Assembly: GCA_910586665.1 (NCBI GenBank)
Contig: CAJUIX010000009.1
Location: 65,752 to 129,751 of the forward strand
Direction of reading: 5' to 3'
DNA from: an uncultured Duncaniella sp.
GTDB lineage: Bacteria > Bacteroidota > Bacteroidia > Bacteroidales > Muribaculaceae
Length of the DNA stretch: 64,000 nt
Notes under the pieces: model-generated
What the model was told of the DNA's origin: nothing
The model's database searches: none
Seen by the model: the letters and a program-made list of their open reading frames with translations, nothing else
Translations under genes and position numbers: made by a program
In this document: in pieces, positions 1 to 7,858 of the stretch
Layout: each line of letters begins with the position of its first letter
Numbering within the stretch: position 1 is the first letter of the stretch

Positions 1-282
1 GCCCCGCGCAACGTGGCCGAGGAGATGGGTGTGACCTTCATCGACATGAACGCCCTCACCCACGAGCTCGTCCAGGGTCTCGGCAAGGACAGCTCGAAGT
101 CGCTATTCATGTGGATGCCTGTCGGGGTCTACGAGTTTGCCCCCAACGGCCGCATTGACAATACCCATCTCAATGTCCTCGGCGGCATCATAGTGTCGCG
201 TCTCGCCGTCAACGCCCTCGCCGAGAAAGTCCCCGCCCTGAGGCCCTATATCCGCCGCACGGTCTATAATCTCAATAAATAA
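1..282 (+). CDS. Rhamnogalacturonan acetylesterase (CE12, SGNH hydrolase), C-terminal part only
   Basis: The gene enters from the left edge, so only the last 93 residues are visible; the frame is open from base 1. They match the end of SGNH/GDSL esterases of the rhamnogalacturonan acetylesterase type, which remove acetyl groups from the rhamnogalacturonan I backbone of pectin. The IDNTHLN segment holds the family's D-x-x-H pair, whose Asp and His complete the Ser-His-Asp catalytic triad; the Ser motif would lie upstream. It ends PYIRRTVYNLNK. A pectin esterase fits the polygalacturonase, pectinesterase and uronate genes further right, though about 18 kb separates them. Known: family role. Inferred: substrate. 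Confidence 0.8.
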   Translation, partial: APRNVAEEMGVTFIDMNALTHELVQGLGKDSSKSLFMWMPVGVYEFAPNGRIDNTHLNVLGGIIVSRLAVNALAEKVPALRPYIRRTVYNLNK

Positions 283-316
283 GCTGTAAACCAATTGTTT
301 GTATTCTGCTCGCATT

Positions 317-336
317 GGACGCTGCACGCAGCGTCC
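317..336. repeat. Dispersed intergenic palindrome, copy 1
   Basis: GGACGCTGC-AC-GCAGCGTCC is a perfect 9-bp inverted repeat with a two-base centre, followed by CTACA. Related copies sit at 2316-2331 (half, inverted) and 63877-63896 (one mismatch), all between genes. It has no T-tract, so it does not look like an intrinsic terminator. Confidence 0.6.
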
Positions 337-436
337 CTACAATCGGTAGCTCTTGCGTGACCCTCTGAGTCCGGGGCATTTAAGCCACTGCGATAATTTT
401 TTTATAAAAAGTGGGCGATATTTCTACGAAAAGAGT

Positions 437-444
437 TACATTTG
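437..444 (+). promoter_or_regulatory. Promoter -7 box of the ferredoxin gene
   Basis: TACATTTG matches the Bacteroidetes primary-sigma -7 consensus TAnnTTTG and is followed by C, as is common. Transcription would start near 450, giving an untranslated leader of about 80 bases. No clear -33 TTTG is visible 19-20 bases upstream. Confidence 0.6.
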
Positions 445-531
445 CAGAATCCAAATGGTCCCTGCACCCGCGGAGACCCCTATTTGGGAACTATTCGTAT
501 CAATTATCTAACAACCAAAATTACTTTAATC

Positions 532-702
532 ATGGCTTACGTTATTACTGACTCTTGCGTGGCTTGTGGCACTTGCCAGCCCGTTTGCCCCGTTGACGCT
601 ATCTCTGAAGGCGATATCTACCACATCGATCCCGACACTTGCATCGAGTGCGGTTCTTGTGCTGAAGTTTGCCCCAGCGAGGCTATCATCCCCGGCGAAT
701 AA
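532..702 (+). CDS. 2[4Fe-4S] ferredoxin
   Basis: A 56-residue low-potential electron carrier in the cytoplasm. It carries two classical clusters of the form CxxCxxCxxxCP: Cys9/12/15 plus Cys19, and Cys40/43/46 plus Cys50 (CVACGTCQPVCP and CIECGSCAEVCP), each half with the internal pseudo-symmetry of clostridial-type ferredoxins. The ATG at 532 is chosen over an upstream alternative start at 442 because the extra 30 residues match nothing in this family, while the 56-residue form has the usual length. The gene is monocistronic: it has its own -7 box and a strong terminator straight after. Likely partners are pyruvate:ferredoxin oxidoreductase and the Rnf complex encoded later in the window (inference). 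Confidence 0.95.
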   Translation: MAYVITDSCVACGTCQPVCPVDAISEGDIYHIDPDTCIECGSCAEVCPSEAIIPGE

Positions 703-728
703 TTCACGCAGGACGTCTTTAAAATTTT

Positions 729-774
729 AAAATCTGCCTTTGTGTCACCCGTTGACGCAGAGGCAGATTTTTTT
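729..774 (+). terminator. Intrinsic terminator of the ferredoxin gene
   Basis: The arms AAAATCTGCCT (729-739) and AGGCAGATTTTTT (761-773) pair, and the inner bases TGTGTCA/TGACGCA extend the stem. A T-run follows. Confidence 0.9.
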
Positions 775-821
775 ATGAAAAAATCCGGTCGATTTTCATA
801 CGTCCTATCAAATTAAATTAT

Positions 822-829
822 TACATTTG
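822..829 (+). promoter_or_regulatory. Promoter -7 box of gdhA
   Basis: TACATTTG followed by C is the same -7 box as in front of the ferredoxin gene. Transcription would start about 45 bases before the gdhA ATG. No -33 TTTG is evident. Confidence 0.6.
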
Positions 830-881
830 CAGCGTTAACCAATAAATCATCAATACACACTAACCACAAATCTTACTTATC

Positions 882-2219
882 ATGGATATTAACACCATTT
901 TATCCAACCTGGAGGCCAAGCACCCGGGTGAGAAAGAATATCTTCAGGCAGTCAAGGAAGTCCTTATCTGCGTAGAGGACGTCTATAATCAGCATCCTGA
1001 ATTTGAAAAAGCAAAGATTATCGAGCGCATGGTCGAGCCTGACCGCATCGTCACTTTCCGCGTCACCTGGGTTGACGACAAGGGCGAAGTGCAGAACAAC
1101 ATCGGCTATCGCGTGCAGTTCAACAACGCTATCGGCCCGTACAAGGGCGGTATCCGTTTCCACGCATCTGTCAACCTGTCAATCCTCAAGTTCCTCGGCT
1201 TCGAGCAGACTTTCAAAAACGCCCTCACCACTCTCCCGATGGGTGGCGCCAAGGGTGGTAGCGACTTCTCGCCCCGCGGCAAGAGCGAGGCTGAAATCAT
1301 GCGTTTCTGCCAGGCCTTCATCCTCTGCTTGTGGAAGAACCTCGGTCCCGACCGCGACGTTCCCGCAGGTGACATAGGTGTAGGCGGCCGCGAGGTAGGT
1401 TATATGTACGGTATGTATAAGAAGCTCGTCAACGAGTGCACCGGCACCTTCACAGGCAAGGGTCTCGACTTCGGCGGCTCACTCATCCGCCCCGAGGCTA
1501 CCGGCTTCGGCGCCCTCTACTTCGTGCAGAGCATGCTCGCAGAGAAGAAGGACGACATCAAGGGCAAGATTGTGGCAGTTTCAGGCTTCGGCAACGTGGC
1601 ATGGGGCGCTGTGACCAAGGCTACAGAGCTCGGTGCAAAGGTTGTCACCATCTCCGGCCCCGACGGCTACATCTACGATCCCGACGGCGTGTCAGGCGAC
1701 AAGATTGACTACATGCTCTATCTCCGCGCCACAGGCGAGGACATCGTGGCTCCCTACGCTGAGAAATATCCCAACGCCAAGTTCTTCCCCGGCCGCAAGC
1801 CCTGGGAGCAGAAGGTGGACATCGCTCTTCCCTGCGCTACCCAGAACGAGGTCGACGGTGAGGATGCAAAGCAGCTCGTCGCAAACGGCGTGGAACTCGT
1901 GGCCGAGGTTTCCAACATGGGTTGCACCCCCGAGGCTATCGACACATTCCTCGCTTCGAAGACCACTTATGCTCCCGGCAAGGCCGTGAACGCCGGCGGT
2001 GTTGCCACTTCGGGTCTCGAAATGAGCCAGAACGCCGAGCACCTCCAGTGGAGCGCTGAGGAAGTTGACCGCCGCCTCCATGAGATTATGAAGAATATCC
2101 ACACCCAGTGCGTCAAGCACGGCACTGAGGCTGACGGCTATATCAACTACATGAAGGGTGCCAACATCGCCGGCTTCATGAAGGTGGCCAACGCCATGAT
2201 CGGCCAGGGTATCATCTAA
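882..2219 (+). CDS. gdhA: NADP-type glutamate dehydrogenase
   Basis: This 445-residue hexameric-type cytoplasmic enzyme catalyses reductive amination of 2-oxoglutarate with ammonia, the main ammonium entry route in gut Bacteroidales. The N-terminal dimerisation/catalytic domain carries PYKGGIRFH (near 87-94) and GGAKGGSDF with the catalytic Lys124. The Rossmann domain has SGFGNVAWG near 233-241. The length matches the small hexameric GDH family, which is typically about 445 residues. The gene stands alone, with its own -7 box at 822 and a strong terminator at 2249. NADP rather than NAD preference is inferred from overall resemblance to bacterial GdhA, not from a diagnostic residue. Confidence 0.95.
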   Translation: MDINTILSNLEAKHPGEKEYLQAVKEVLICVEDVYNQHPEFEKAKIIERMVEPDRIVTFRVTWVDDKGEVQNNIGYRVQFNNAIGPYKGGIRFHASVNLSILKFLGFEQTFKNALTTLPMGGAKGGSDFSPRGKSEAEIMRFCQAFILCLWKNLGPDRDVPAGDIGVGGREVGYMYGMYKKLVNECTGTFTGKGLDFGGSLIRPEATGFGALYFVQSMLAEKKDDIKGKIVAVSGFGNVAWGAVTKATELGAKVVTISGPDGYIYDPDGVSGDKIDYMLYLRATGEDIVAPYAEKYPNAKFFPGRKPWEQKVDIALPCATQNEVDGEDAKQLVANGVELVAEVSNMGCTPEAIDTFLASKTTYAPGKAVNAGGVATSGLEMSQNAEHLQWSAEEVDRRLHEIMKNIHTQCVKHGTEADGYINYMKGANIAGFMKVANAMIGQGII

Positions 2220-2248
2220 GGAAACAACTCACTTAGGGCAAATAAATC

Positions 2249-2297
2249 TTACGGGATTCAGACCTTCGATATAGGTCTGGATCCCGTAATTTTTTTG
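2249..2297 (+). terminator. Intrinsic terminator of gdhA
   Basis: ACGGGAT-t-CAGACCT pairs with AGGTCTG-g-ATCCCGT around a seven-base loop and is followed by a T-run (2290-2296). It may also end the DUF3109 run from the other strand, although the T-run on that side is poor. Confidence 0.9.
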
Positions 2298-2315
2298 TAA
2301 GTCAACGTTGTATTT

Positions 2316-2331
2316 TGTAGGGACGCTGCGT
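2316..2331. repeat. Dispersed intergenic palindrome, half copy
   Basis: TGTAGGGACGCTGCGT is the exact reverse complement of bases 326-341, so it is an inverted half of the element at 317-336. Its last base forms part of the stop codon of the DUF3109 gene. Confidence 0.5.
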
Positions 2332-2921
2332 TATTTATTGTCGCCGTACTCTTCGAGATAGGTCTCGCAGGCGAGTTTCAGCTCAGCATACCACTCCTCG
2401 CCGAAGCGGGCGGTCAGCGGGCCTTCGAGAAACTGGTAGAGCCTCACCCCGAGTTTGCGTCCGAGCTGCTCTGCCGGGCGGCATATCTTCCAGCGGTGGT
2501 AGTTGACGGCGGTGAAGGTAGGGTATTCGGTGAGGCGCACCGGGTAGAGGGCGCAGGAGGCGGGCTTGCGGAAGCCGTCGGTCTTCCCCTCGTTGAAGGC
2601 GCACTCGATAGCGCACTGGCAGAGGCCTCCCGGAGCGTAGCAGGTGTAGATGCAGTTGCGCCCGTCGACAATCTGTGTCACCAGGTCACCCTCTTCGTCG
2701 ACATAGCTGGTTCCGGCCTCGGCGATACGCTCCTTGGCGGAGGGTAGGAGGCGCTCCTCGAAGCGGGGGAGGAGGCGGTTGATTTCGTCGCGCTCGTTTT
2801 CGGTGAGGGGCGCGCCGGCGTCGCCCTCGATGCAGCACTCGCCCTTGCATTTTTCAAGGTCGCAGCAGAAGTAGACCTCCGCGAGGTCGAGTGAGACAAG
2901 TGTATCCTGTATCTGTAGCAT
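2331..2921 (-). CDS. DUF3109 family protein
   Basis: A cysteine-rich cytoplasmic protein of unknown function with the DUF3109 signature: FCCDLEKCKGECC near the N terminus, then further cysteines in NCIYTC, GGLCQCAIECAF, ASCALYPVR and WKICRPA. The pattern suggests metal or Fe-S binding, which has not been shown here. I chose the ATG at 2921 (MLQIQDTLVSLDLAEV, 196 residues) because family members usually begin close to this point; an in-frame ATG at 2945 adds eight residues. It is the last gene of a minus-strand run behind ung, the C_GCAxxG_C_C gene and the T9SS plug gene, 70 bases after the stop of the latter. The family call is firm, the function unknown. Confidence 0.85.
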   Translation of the reverse strand: MLQIQDTLVSLDLAEVYFCCDLEKCKGECCIEGDAGAPLTENERDEINRLLPRFEERLLPSAKERIAEAGTSYVDEEGDLVTQIVDGRNCIYTCYAPGGLCQCAIECAFNEGKTDGFRKPASCALYPVRLTEYPTFTAVNYHRWKICRPAEQLGRKLGVRLYQFLEGPLTARFGEEWYAELKLACETYLEEYGDNK

Positions 2922-2991
2922 AATTTCTTCGTTGGTTTCTTCCATTGTCGGAGTTGGTTGGATGTGTCGGGGTTCTGTTCTCTCGCTATTC

Positions 2992-4263
2992 TTACATTGT
3001 CGTGACCACGGTCGTTCCTATGAGTTTGTCGAAGCGGCTGCCGCGCGGACGGTGGTAGACTTTGACTGTATACTCGTTGGTGGTCTGGTAGAAGTCGCCC
3101 TCGACCGGGGCTGTCTCACCTATGGTCTCGCCGGAGCGGACGGTGAGATATTGGTAGTTGTAGGCGCCCTGCTTTAGCATCATCGACTGCTCGTAGCGCT
3201 GTGTGGCACGGTTGTAGACCATGCGCGATGCCGGGTCGAAGCGTCGGTTGACGAAGTCGCCGTCGAGGAAGACGTCGCGCCCCGGAAGCTCCGGCATGGC
3301 GAGCGAGAAGTGGGTCATGACGTAGTCCGCCTCGGTGTCGGAGTCGGCCGACGAGACTTCGCGGACAAAGAAGCGCCCGTGCTGGGTGCTGTCGTAGCTG
3401 TAGGGGGAGTAGGCGCGTGGGGCGTCAGTGTAGAGCGTCATGTTGTAAATCGGGGCGTCGAAGCTGATTTCCTCCACTCCCATGCCGGGATAGGAGGTGG
3501 AGACGGTCTCGAAGCGGCGATACTCGTTGCCGGCCTTGAAGATGAGAGGCCGGAGGTGCTCGTAGATGACGCGGCTCCCCATGACGCGCTGCGGGGTGGT
3601 GAGGGTGACGGTGTTGTCCTCGCGTCCGTTCTGGCTTATGACGATTTTCAGGTCGTTGAAGGGGTCGGCCACGTCGCGCGCATGGCTGAGGTCGACAGTC
3701 AGCTCTAACTGTTGGTGGTTGCGGTTGGCGTCGATGTCGGTGAGCGAGCTTACGCCTGCGGCGATGTTGGCCGTGAAGTCACAGACGCCGAAGCAGGCCT
3801 GGAGGAGGGTCTCGTCGGGGTCGCTCTCGTCGTAGACGCGCACGATGTAGTTGCCGGGTTGCGTGATGCGGATTTCGCGGTTGGGGATGGTGATGGTGTA
3901 GTGGACGTAGTGCACGAGTGTGGCGCGCGAGAAGTCGTAGTCCTCGACCGTCCCCTCGTTGAACCCGTCGAGAAACTCCGATGCCACCAGTCCCTCAGGC
4001 TTCCACCCGGCGTCGCAGTGGATGAGCTCGTAGCGCATGAAGCGGCGGTCCTCCGCAATCTCGTCGAATGAGATTGTCAGCCGGCTGCGCGGGTCGTTGA
4101 GCATTATGACGGTCGGGGCGAAGGGGTCGTCGTTGGCCGTCACCTGCAGCGTCCTGAAGGCGGGGTGGAATGTCCCCGTGGCCGTGTCGGTCACCTCGGC
4201 CGGAGCCGGAAGGACGGCTGCGAGCGTGACAATGAGGAGGGCGAGGGGCTTTCTAACGTCCAT
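2992..4263 (-). CDS. DUF5103 / type IX secretion system plug protein
   Basis: A 423-residue exported protein of a Bacteroidetes-specific family (DUF5103), whose first domain is now described as the T9SS plug, thought to close the SprA translocation channel. An N-terminal signal peptide of about 22 residues ends near PAPAEV. The body is beta-rich and carries motifs typical of the family, including LNDPRSRLTISFDEI, MRYELIHCDAGW and NYIVRVYDESDPDETLLQ, with FQTTNEYTVKVY-like sequence near the C terminus. The gene overlaps the upstream C_GCAxxG_C_C gene by 11 bases, so the two are co-transcribed. It is consistent with the T9SS-like C-terminal domain on the protein at 43433. The plug role rests on family knowledge, not on anything specific here. 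Confidence 0.8.
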   Translation of the reverse strand: MDVRKPLALLIVTLAAVLPAPAEVTDTATGTFHPAFRTLQVTANDDPFAPTVIMLNDPRSRLTISFDEIAEDRRFMRYELIHCDAGWKPEGLVASEFLDGFNEGTVEDYDFSRATLVHYVHYTITIPNREIRITQPGNYIVRVYDESDPDETLLQACFGVCDFTANIAAGVSSLTDIDANRNHQQLELTVDLSHARDVADPFNDLKIVISQNGREDNTVTLTTPQRVMGSRVIYEHLRPLIFKAGNEYRRFETVSTSYPGMGVEEISFDAPIYNMTLYTDAPRAYSPYSYDSTQHGRFFVREVSSADSDTEADYVMTHFSLAMPELPGRDVFLDGDFVNRRFDPASRMVYNRATQRYEQSMMLKQGAYNYQYLTVRSGETIGETAPVEGDFYQTTNEYTVKVYHRPRGSRFDKLIGTTVVTTM

Positions 4264-4654
4264 CGGCTTCGAGTTGGCGGTGGAGCATTTCGACCGCGTC
4301 GGTGATGAGGTCGATGCAGGGTCTGCGTCCGGGCTGCTTCAGCTCGCGGCAGATGTAGGAGCCGTTGAGCGAGCTGAAAGAGTCCATGACTTCCTTGACC
4401 TTGCCGTAGAGCTGTGGGCGTGGTAGTCCGGGGTTGGCGAGGCCGCAGACCATTGTCGCGCCGCTCACGGCTCCGCAGACTTCCCCCTTCCCGCCGAATC
4501 CGCTTCCGAAGCCTGCTGATATGAGGCCGAGGAGCGCGGGGTCGGAGCCGTCGGTGACATCGTCGAAGGCCAGGGCCACGCACTGGCAGCAGTTGTAGCC
4601 CTCTTTGCGCAGGGCGCGCGCTTTATCTTTACGTTCTTCTACAGTGTATTTCAT
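4253..4654 (-). CDS. C_GCAxxG_C_C family protein (putative redox protein)
   Basis: A 133-residue protein with the cysteine/glycine pattern that names this family: GYNCCQCVALAF near residue 20, SAGFGSGFGGKGEVCGAVSG near the middle, then MVCGL and a late CRELKQ. The conserved cysteines suggest a redox or metal role, and family members often sit near electron-transfer genes, but no reaction is established. It starts 23 bases after the ung stop and its last 11 bases overlap the start of the T9SS plug gene, so it is part of one minus-strand transcription unit. The length is normal for the family. Confidence 0.85.
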   Translation of the reverse strand: MKYTVEERKDKARALRKEGYNCCQCVALAFDDVTDGSDPALLGLISAGFGSGFGGKGEVCGAVSGATMVCGLANPGLPRPQLYGKVKEVMDSFSSLNGSYICRELKQPGRRPCIDLITDAVEMLHRQLEADGR

Positions 4655-4677
4655 CTTTCTTACAGTGTGTTACAGGG

Positions 4678-5355
4678 TTATTTGTTGCAGCAGCACCAGT
4701 CAATGGCTTTGATGCCGTTGGCAGCGAGGTAGTCATTGGCCCTCGAGAAAGGCTTGCTTCCGAAGAAACCTCTCGATGCGCTCAGCGGCGAGGGGTGGGG
4801 GGAGGTGATGACGCAGTGGCGTGAGCGGTCGATGAATTCCCCCTTGCGCTGGGCATAGGCGCCCCAGAGAATGAAGACAAGGTGGTCGCGCTCCTCGGCG
4901 AGCTTGCGGATCGCGGCGTCGGTGAAGGTCTCCCAGCCGCGGTTCTGGTGCGAGGCCGGCGCGCCGGCGTCGACGGTGAGGGTGGCGTTGAGCAGCAGTA
5001 CTCCTTGGCGTGCCCAGCATGAAAGGTCGCCCGTTGGGGGCGGGGGGCAGCCGAGGTCGTCATGGAGCTCCTGGTAGATATTGCGCAGAGAGCGTGGCAG
5101 CTCCACTCCGGGATTGACCGAGAAGCTCAGCCCGTTGGCCTGGCCGAAGCCGGGATAGGGGTCCTGGCCGAGTATGACGACCTTGACCTTGTCGAAGGGA
5201 CAGGCGTCGAAGGCGGCAAAAATCTTGCCGGCGGGCGGGAAGACAGTCTGTTGTGCGTAGCGTCCGCGCACGAAATCAGTCAGTTCCTTGAAATAGTCCT
5301 TGTCCCACTCGCTTGCGAGTGCGGCCTTCCATGTAGGGTCAATCCTTACGTCCAT
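4678..5355 (-). CDS. ung: Uracil-DNA glycosylase, family 1
   Basis: This 225-residue enzyme removes uracil from DNA to start base excision repair. It shows the water-activating motif GQDPYPG with catalytic Asp65, the FSVNPG uracil-pocket segment, GVLLLNATLTV, and the HPSPLSASRGFFG intercalation loop with the catalytic His. The ATG at 5355 (MDVRIDPTWK) is chosen because it gives the normal family length. The reading frame stays open for 102 more codons upstream, but that stretch runs antisense through tRNA-Arg and matches nothing. A divergent -7 box at 5392-5399 would give a leader of about 30 bases. It heads a four-gene minus-strand run. Confidence 0.95.
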   Translation of the reverse strand: MDVRIDPTWKAALASEWDKDYFKELTDFVRGRYAQQTVFPPAGKIFAAFDACPFDKVKVVILGQDPYPGFGQANGLSFSVNPGVELPRSLRNIYQELHDDLGCPPPPTGDLSCWARQGVLLLNATLTVDAGAPASHQNRGWETFTDAAIRKLAEERDHLVFILWGAYAQRKGEFIDRSRHCVITSPHPSPLSASRGFFGSKPFSRANDYLAANGIKAIDWCCCNK

Positions 5356-5387
5356 TGTGCTGGTGAGTGAAAATTTAAAATTACTTC

Positions 5388-5419
5388 TTTGCAAAATTAC
5401 ATAAAAAACACTAATTTTG
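5388..5419 (+). promoter_or_regulatory. Promoter of tRNA-Arg(CCG)
   Basis: TTTG (5388-5391), 20 bases, then TAATTTTG (5412-5419) is a full Bacteroidetes-type promoter. Transcription would start about 20 bases before the tRNA. It overlaps the oppositely directed ung -7 box. Confidence 0.75.
5392..5399 (-). promoter_or_regulatory. -7 box of the ung operon
   Basis: Read on the minus strand this is TAATTTTG followed by C, matching TAnnTTTG, about 37 bases before the ung ATG. A matching -33 element is not visible. Confidence 0.55.
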
Positions 5420-5445
5420 CATCTCATTTTCGGACTTAATGCCAA

Positions 5446-5517
5446 GTTCCCGTAGTTCAATGGATAGAATATCGGATTCCGGTTCCGACGATTAGGGTTC
5501 GACTCCCTACGGGAATA
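5446..5517 (+). tRNA. tRNA-Arg (anticodon CCG)
   Basis: A full cloverleaf can be folded: acceptor GTTCCCG/CGGGAAT, D stem GTTC/GAAT with GG in the loop, anticodon stem TCGGA/TCCGA closing the loop TTCCGGT with anticodon CCG (5479-5481), T stem TAGGG/CCCTA with loop TTCGACT, and discriminator A. CCA is not encoded; the next bases are CAC. It reads CGG arginine codons. Confidence 0.93.
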
Positions 5518-5523
5518 CACCAT

Positions 5524-5572
5524 AGCTCCTGCCGCCGACTGCCCCGCCGCCAGTCCCGCCAGGAGCTTTTTC
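5524..5572 (+). terminator. Intrinsic terminator after tRNA-Arg
   Basis: AGCTCCTG (5524-5531) pairs with CAGGAGCT (5560-5567) and is followed by TTTTC. The loop is long and C-rich. Confidence 0.75.
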
Positions 5573-5807
5573 GTCAGATAAAATTGCCTCCGCGCCCTCC
5601 TTAGCCGTTTATGGAGGTTACAGAGCAGCTTGCTGTGGTGTCGGGCAGTCATCATGGTCATGGTTGTGAGATTTTTCGGTCGGTTTGTAATGAAAATAAG
5701 AATTATGCTGCAAATTTAATATGCCGCCGCCCCGTAAACAGTGCGATAAAGCAAAAGAGGATACAAAAATAAGGAAACTGCACCATTTCTGATGCAGCTT
5801 CCTGGCT

Positions 5808-5882
<75 letters not shown>

Positions 5883-5900
5883 ATGTCGTTTTTCGTGGTG

Positions 5901-5932
5901 CAAAGGTAGTGACTTTTTGTGTTGTGGCCAAA
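5901..5932 (-). promoter_or_regulatory. Promoter of initiator tRNA-Met
   Basis: On the minus strand, TTTG (5932-5929), 20 bases, then TACCTTTG (5908-5901). It matches the consensus and lies about 19 bases before the tRNA. Confidence 0.8.
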
Positions 5933-6066
5933 TATTTACAAGAAAATAAATGTTAAATAATATTAATATTACGATTCGTGGCTGATTTTTGGGGAATATG
6001 TGCGTTATATGTCTACAATAAGTGAATTTTAATTCTCCGCAGGCGGATTTTTAGCTGTATAATTCG

Positions 6067-6074
6067 TAAATTTG
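6067..6074 (+). promoter_or_regulatory. -7 box of the rhomboid operon
   Basis: TAAATTTG followed by C, about 90 bases before the first rhomboid ATG. There is no clear -33 TTTG. The 283-base spacer 5883-6165 otherwise holds only AT-rich DNA and the divergent tRNA promoter. Confidence 0.55.
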
Positions 6075-6165
6075 CAATTCTACTAAAAATCCGTTTTGGT
6101 GTTAGCGCGCGGTTCCGACAGACGGACCATCGTTGTTAACATAGACACAACCCAAACACCCGCTT

Positions 6166-6930
6166 ATGCTCAACGGCTCATCATTTTTTTCGCAGATTCC
6201 CCCCGTCACAAAAAATCTGATTATCATCAATCTGATAGTCTGGCTGGCGATGTTCGTCCTTCCCGGCCGGCTCGGGACAGGGCTTGAAAATTTCGGAGGT
6301 CTGCACTATTTTCTCGCGTCGGACTTCAATCCCGCACAGTTGCTCACCTACATGTTCATGCACTCCACACAGAGTTTCGCCCACATATTTTTCAATATGT
6401 TCTCGCTATGGATGTTCGGCATGACCCTTGAACGCTCGCTCGGCAGTGCCCGCTTCCTCTTCTATTATATATCCTGCGGCATCGGTGCCGCCCTGGTCCA
6501 GGAACTCGTATGGGCACTCACATGGGAGGACACCTTCGTGCGCCTCATCGCCAACTCCTACCATATCGACTTCCCCGAGGCGCGGGAATATATCGGACAG
6601 CTGATGAATACGCCCGACGGCAAGGCCGCTATGGCGCGCAATCTCAATGTGTTTGTGACTATCGGAGCCTCCGGCGCTGTCTACGGTATCCTGCTCGCCT
6701 TCGGTATGCTCTTCCCCAACGCTCCGCTCTACATGTTCTTCATCCCCGTGCCTATCAAGGCCAAGTGGATGGTCATAGGCATGGGTGCCATCGAGGTGCT
6801 CATCGGTCTGAGCGAGGCAGCCGGCAAGGCTGACGGAGTGGCCCACTTCGCCCATCTCGGAGGCATGATATTCGGTTTCTTCATAATACTCTACTGGAAA
6901 AAGAAAGGGACATTTCATGGGAATTATTGA
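6166..6930 (+). CDS. Rhomboid family intramembrane serine protease
   Basis: A 254-residue polytopic inner-membrane protease that would cleave transmembrane substrates. The catalytic dyad is visible: GASGAVYG with Ser169 and AHFAHLGG with His230. A first helix lies near 18-33. HIFFNMFSLWMFG (73-85) is the conserved oxyanion-side helix with the rhomboid Asn. A hydrophilic insert of about 45 residues (near 118-162) separates two membrane segments, as seen in Bacteroidetes rhomboids. Its last 14 bases overlap a second, different rhomboid gene, so the pair is translated from one message. Substrates are unknown. Confidence 0.92.
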   Translation: MLNGSSFFSQIPPVTKNLIIINLIVWLAMFVLPGRLGTGLENFGGLHYFLASDFNPAQLLTYMFMHSTQSFAHIFFNMFSLWMFGMTLERSLGSARFLFYYISCGIGAALVQELVWALTWEDTFVRLIANSYHIDFPEAREYIGQLMNTPDGKAAMARNLNVFVTIGASGAVYGILLAFGMLFPNAPLYMFFIPVPIKAKWMVIGMGAIEVLIGLSEAAGKADGVAHFAHLGGMIFGFFIILYWKKKGTFHGNY

Positions 6931-7858
6931 CACGCTCCGGCGGATGCGCCGCTCGTTTGACGCCTCGTCGATGCTGATGAAGATTATATGGGTCAACATC
7001 GGTGTCTTCGTGGCGCTGCGCCTCGCGGCGATAGTCTGCATGTTTGCCGGCGTGCCCGACATGATTAACGTCATCCTCGCCTACATAGAGCTTCCGAGCG
7101 AGCCCGCGCGCTTCCTGACGCGCCCCTGGACGCTTGTGACATATATGTTCGCGCAGTACGACGTGCTCCATATCCTCTTCAACCTCCTCTGGCTCTACTG
7201 GTTCGGCTCCCTGTTCATGATGGTGGCCACCAAGAGGCAGCTCTTCGCCCTCTACGTCATCGGCGGCCTCGGCGGCGCGGCCCTTTTCATGCTCAGCTAT
7301 GCAGTGCTACCCCTCTTTGCCTACCGCGAAGGGCTGCTGATAGGCTCCTCGGCCTCGGTGATAGCCATTGTCACCGCCACGGCCATACTCATGCCCGACT
7401 TCAGGATGCACCTGCTCTTCATCGGTTCGATTTCGCTTAAATGGATAGCCATAGCCACGATAGTTCTGGTCCTCGTGGGAGTCACCGGCAACAATGCGGG
7501 TGGCGAGATAGCCCACATAGGCGGAGTGGCCGCCGGCGCTGTCTATGCCTTGCGGATGAAGCGCGGACACGACATAACCCGCCCCTTCAACAGTGCCTTC
7601 GATCGCATAGCCAACCTCTGGAACCGCTTCGCTTCGACGGTGTGGGGCACATTTACCCGCCACGGCGGCGCCGGAAGGAAGACTGCCCCCGGACGCGGCG
7701 AGCAGACAGCCAAAGACACCGCTGGCACCCCCTCGGTCAGCAGCGACGACCGCGAGGAGCTTGACGCCATACTTGACAAAATCAAGAAGTCGGGCTATTC
7801 GGCCCTCACACCCTCGGAACGACAGAGATTGTTTGACGTAAGCAGAAAGATAAAGTGA
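6917..7858 (+). CDS. Rhomboid family intramembrane serine protease with C-terminal cytoplasmic domain
   Basis: A 313-residue second rhomboid with GSSAS (Ser145) and AHIGG (His200) as the likely catalytic dyad; HILFNLLWLYWFG (85-97) is the conserved Asn helix. Six membrane segments fill residues 22-215. After them comes a Lys/Arg/Gly-rich linker and a short C-terminal module ending LDAILDKIKKSGYSALTPSERQRLF, a motif shared by many Bacteroidetes rhomboids (DUF6576-like). It overlaps the rhomboid before it by 14 bases and the EEP gene after it by four. The second position of the serine motif is Ser rather than Ala; activity is probable but not certain. Confidence 0.9.
   Translation: MGIIDTLRRMRRSFDASSMLMKIIWVNIGVFVALRLAAIVCMFAGVPDMINVILAYIELPSEPARFLTRPWTLVTYMFAQYDVLHILFNLLWLYWFGSLFMMVATKRQLFALYVIGGLGGAALFMLSYAVLPLFAYREGLLIGSSASVIAIVTATAILMPDFRMHLLFIGSISLKWIAIATIVLVLVGVTGNNAGGEIAHIGGVAAGAVYALRMKRGHDITRPFNSAFDRIANLWNRFASTVWGTFTRHGGAGRKTAPGRGEQTAKDTAGTPSVSSDDREELDAILDKIKKSGYSALTPSERQRLFDVSRKIK

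Noticed and set aside
442..531. Extended start for the ferredoxin gene
   Set aside because: The extra residues have no family counterpart, and the extension starts at or near the predicted transcription start.
5356..5661. In-frame 102-codon extension of ung and a possible basic small protein at its start, with a TAAATTTG box on the minus strand at 5718-5711
   Set aside because: The frame runs antisense through tRNA-Arg and its terminator, no -33 box fits, and the UDG family starts at 5355.
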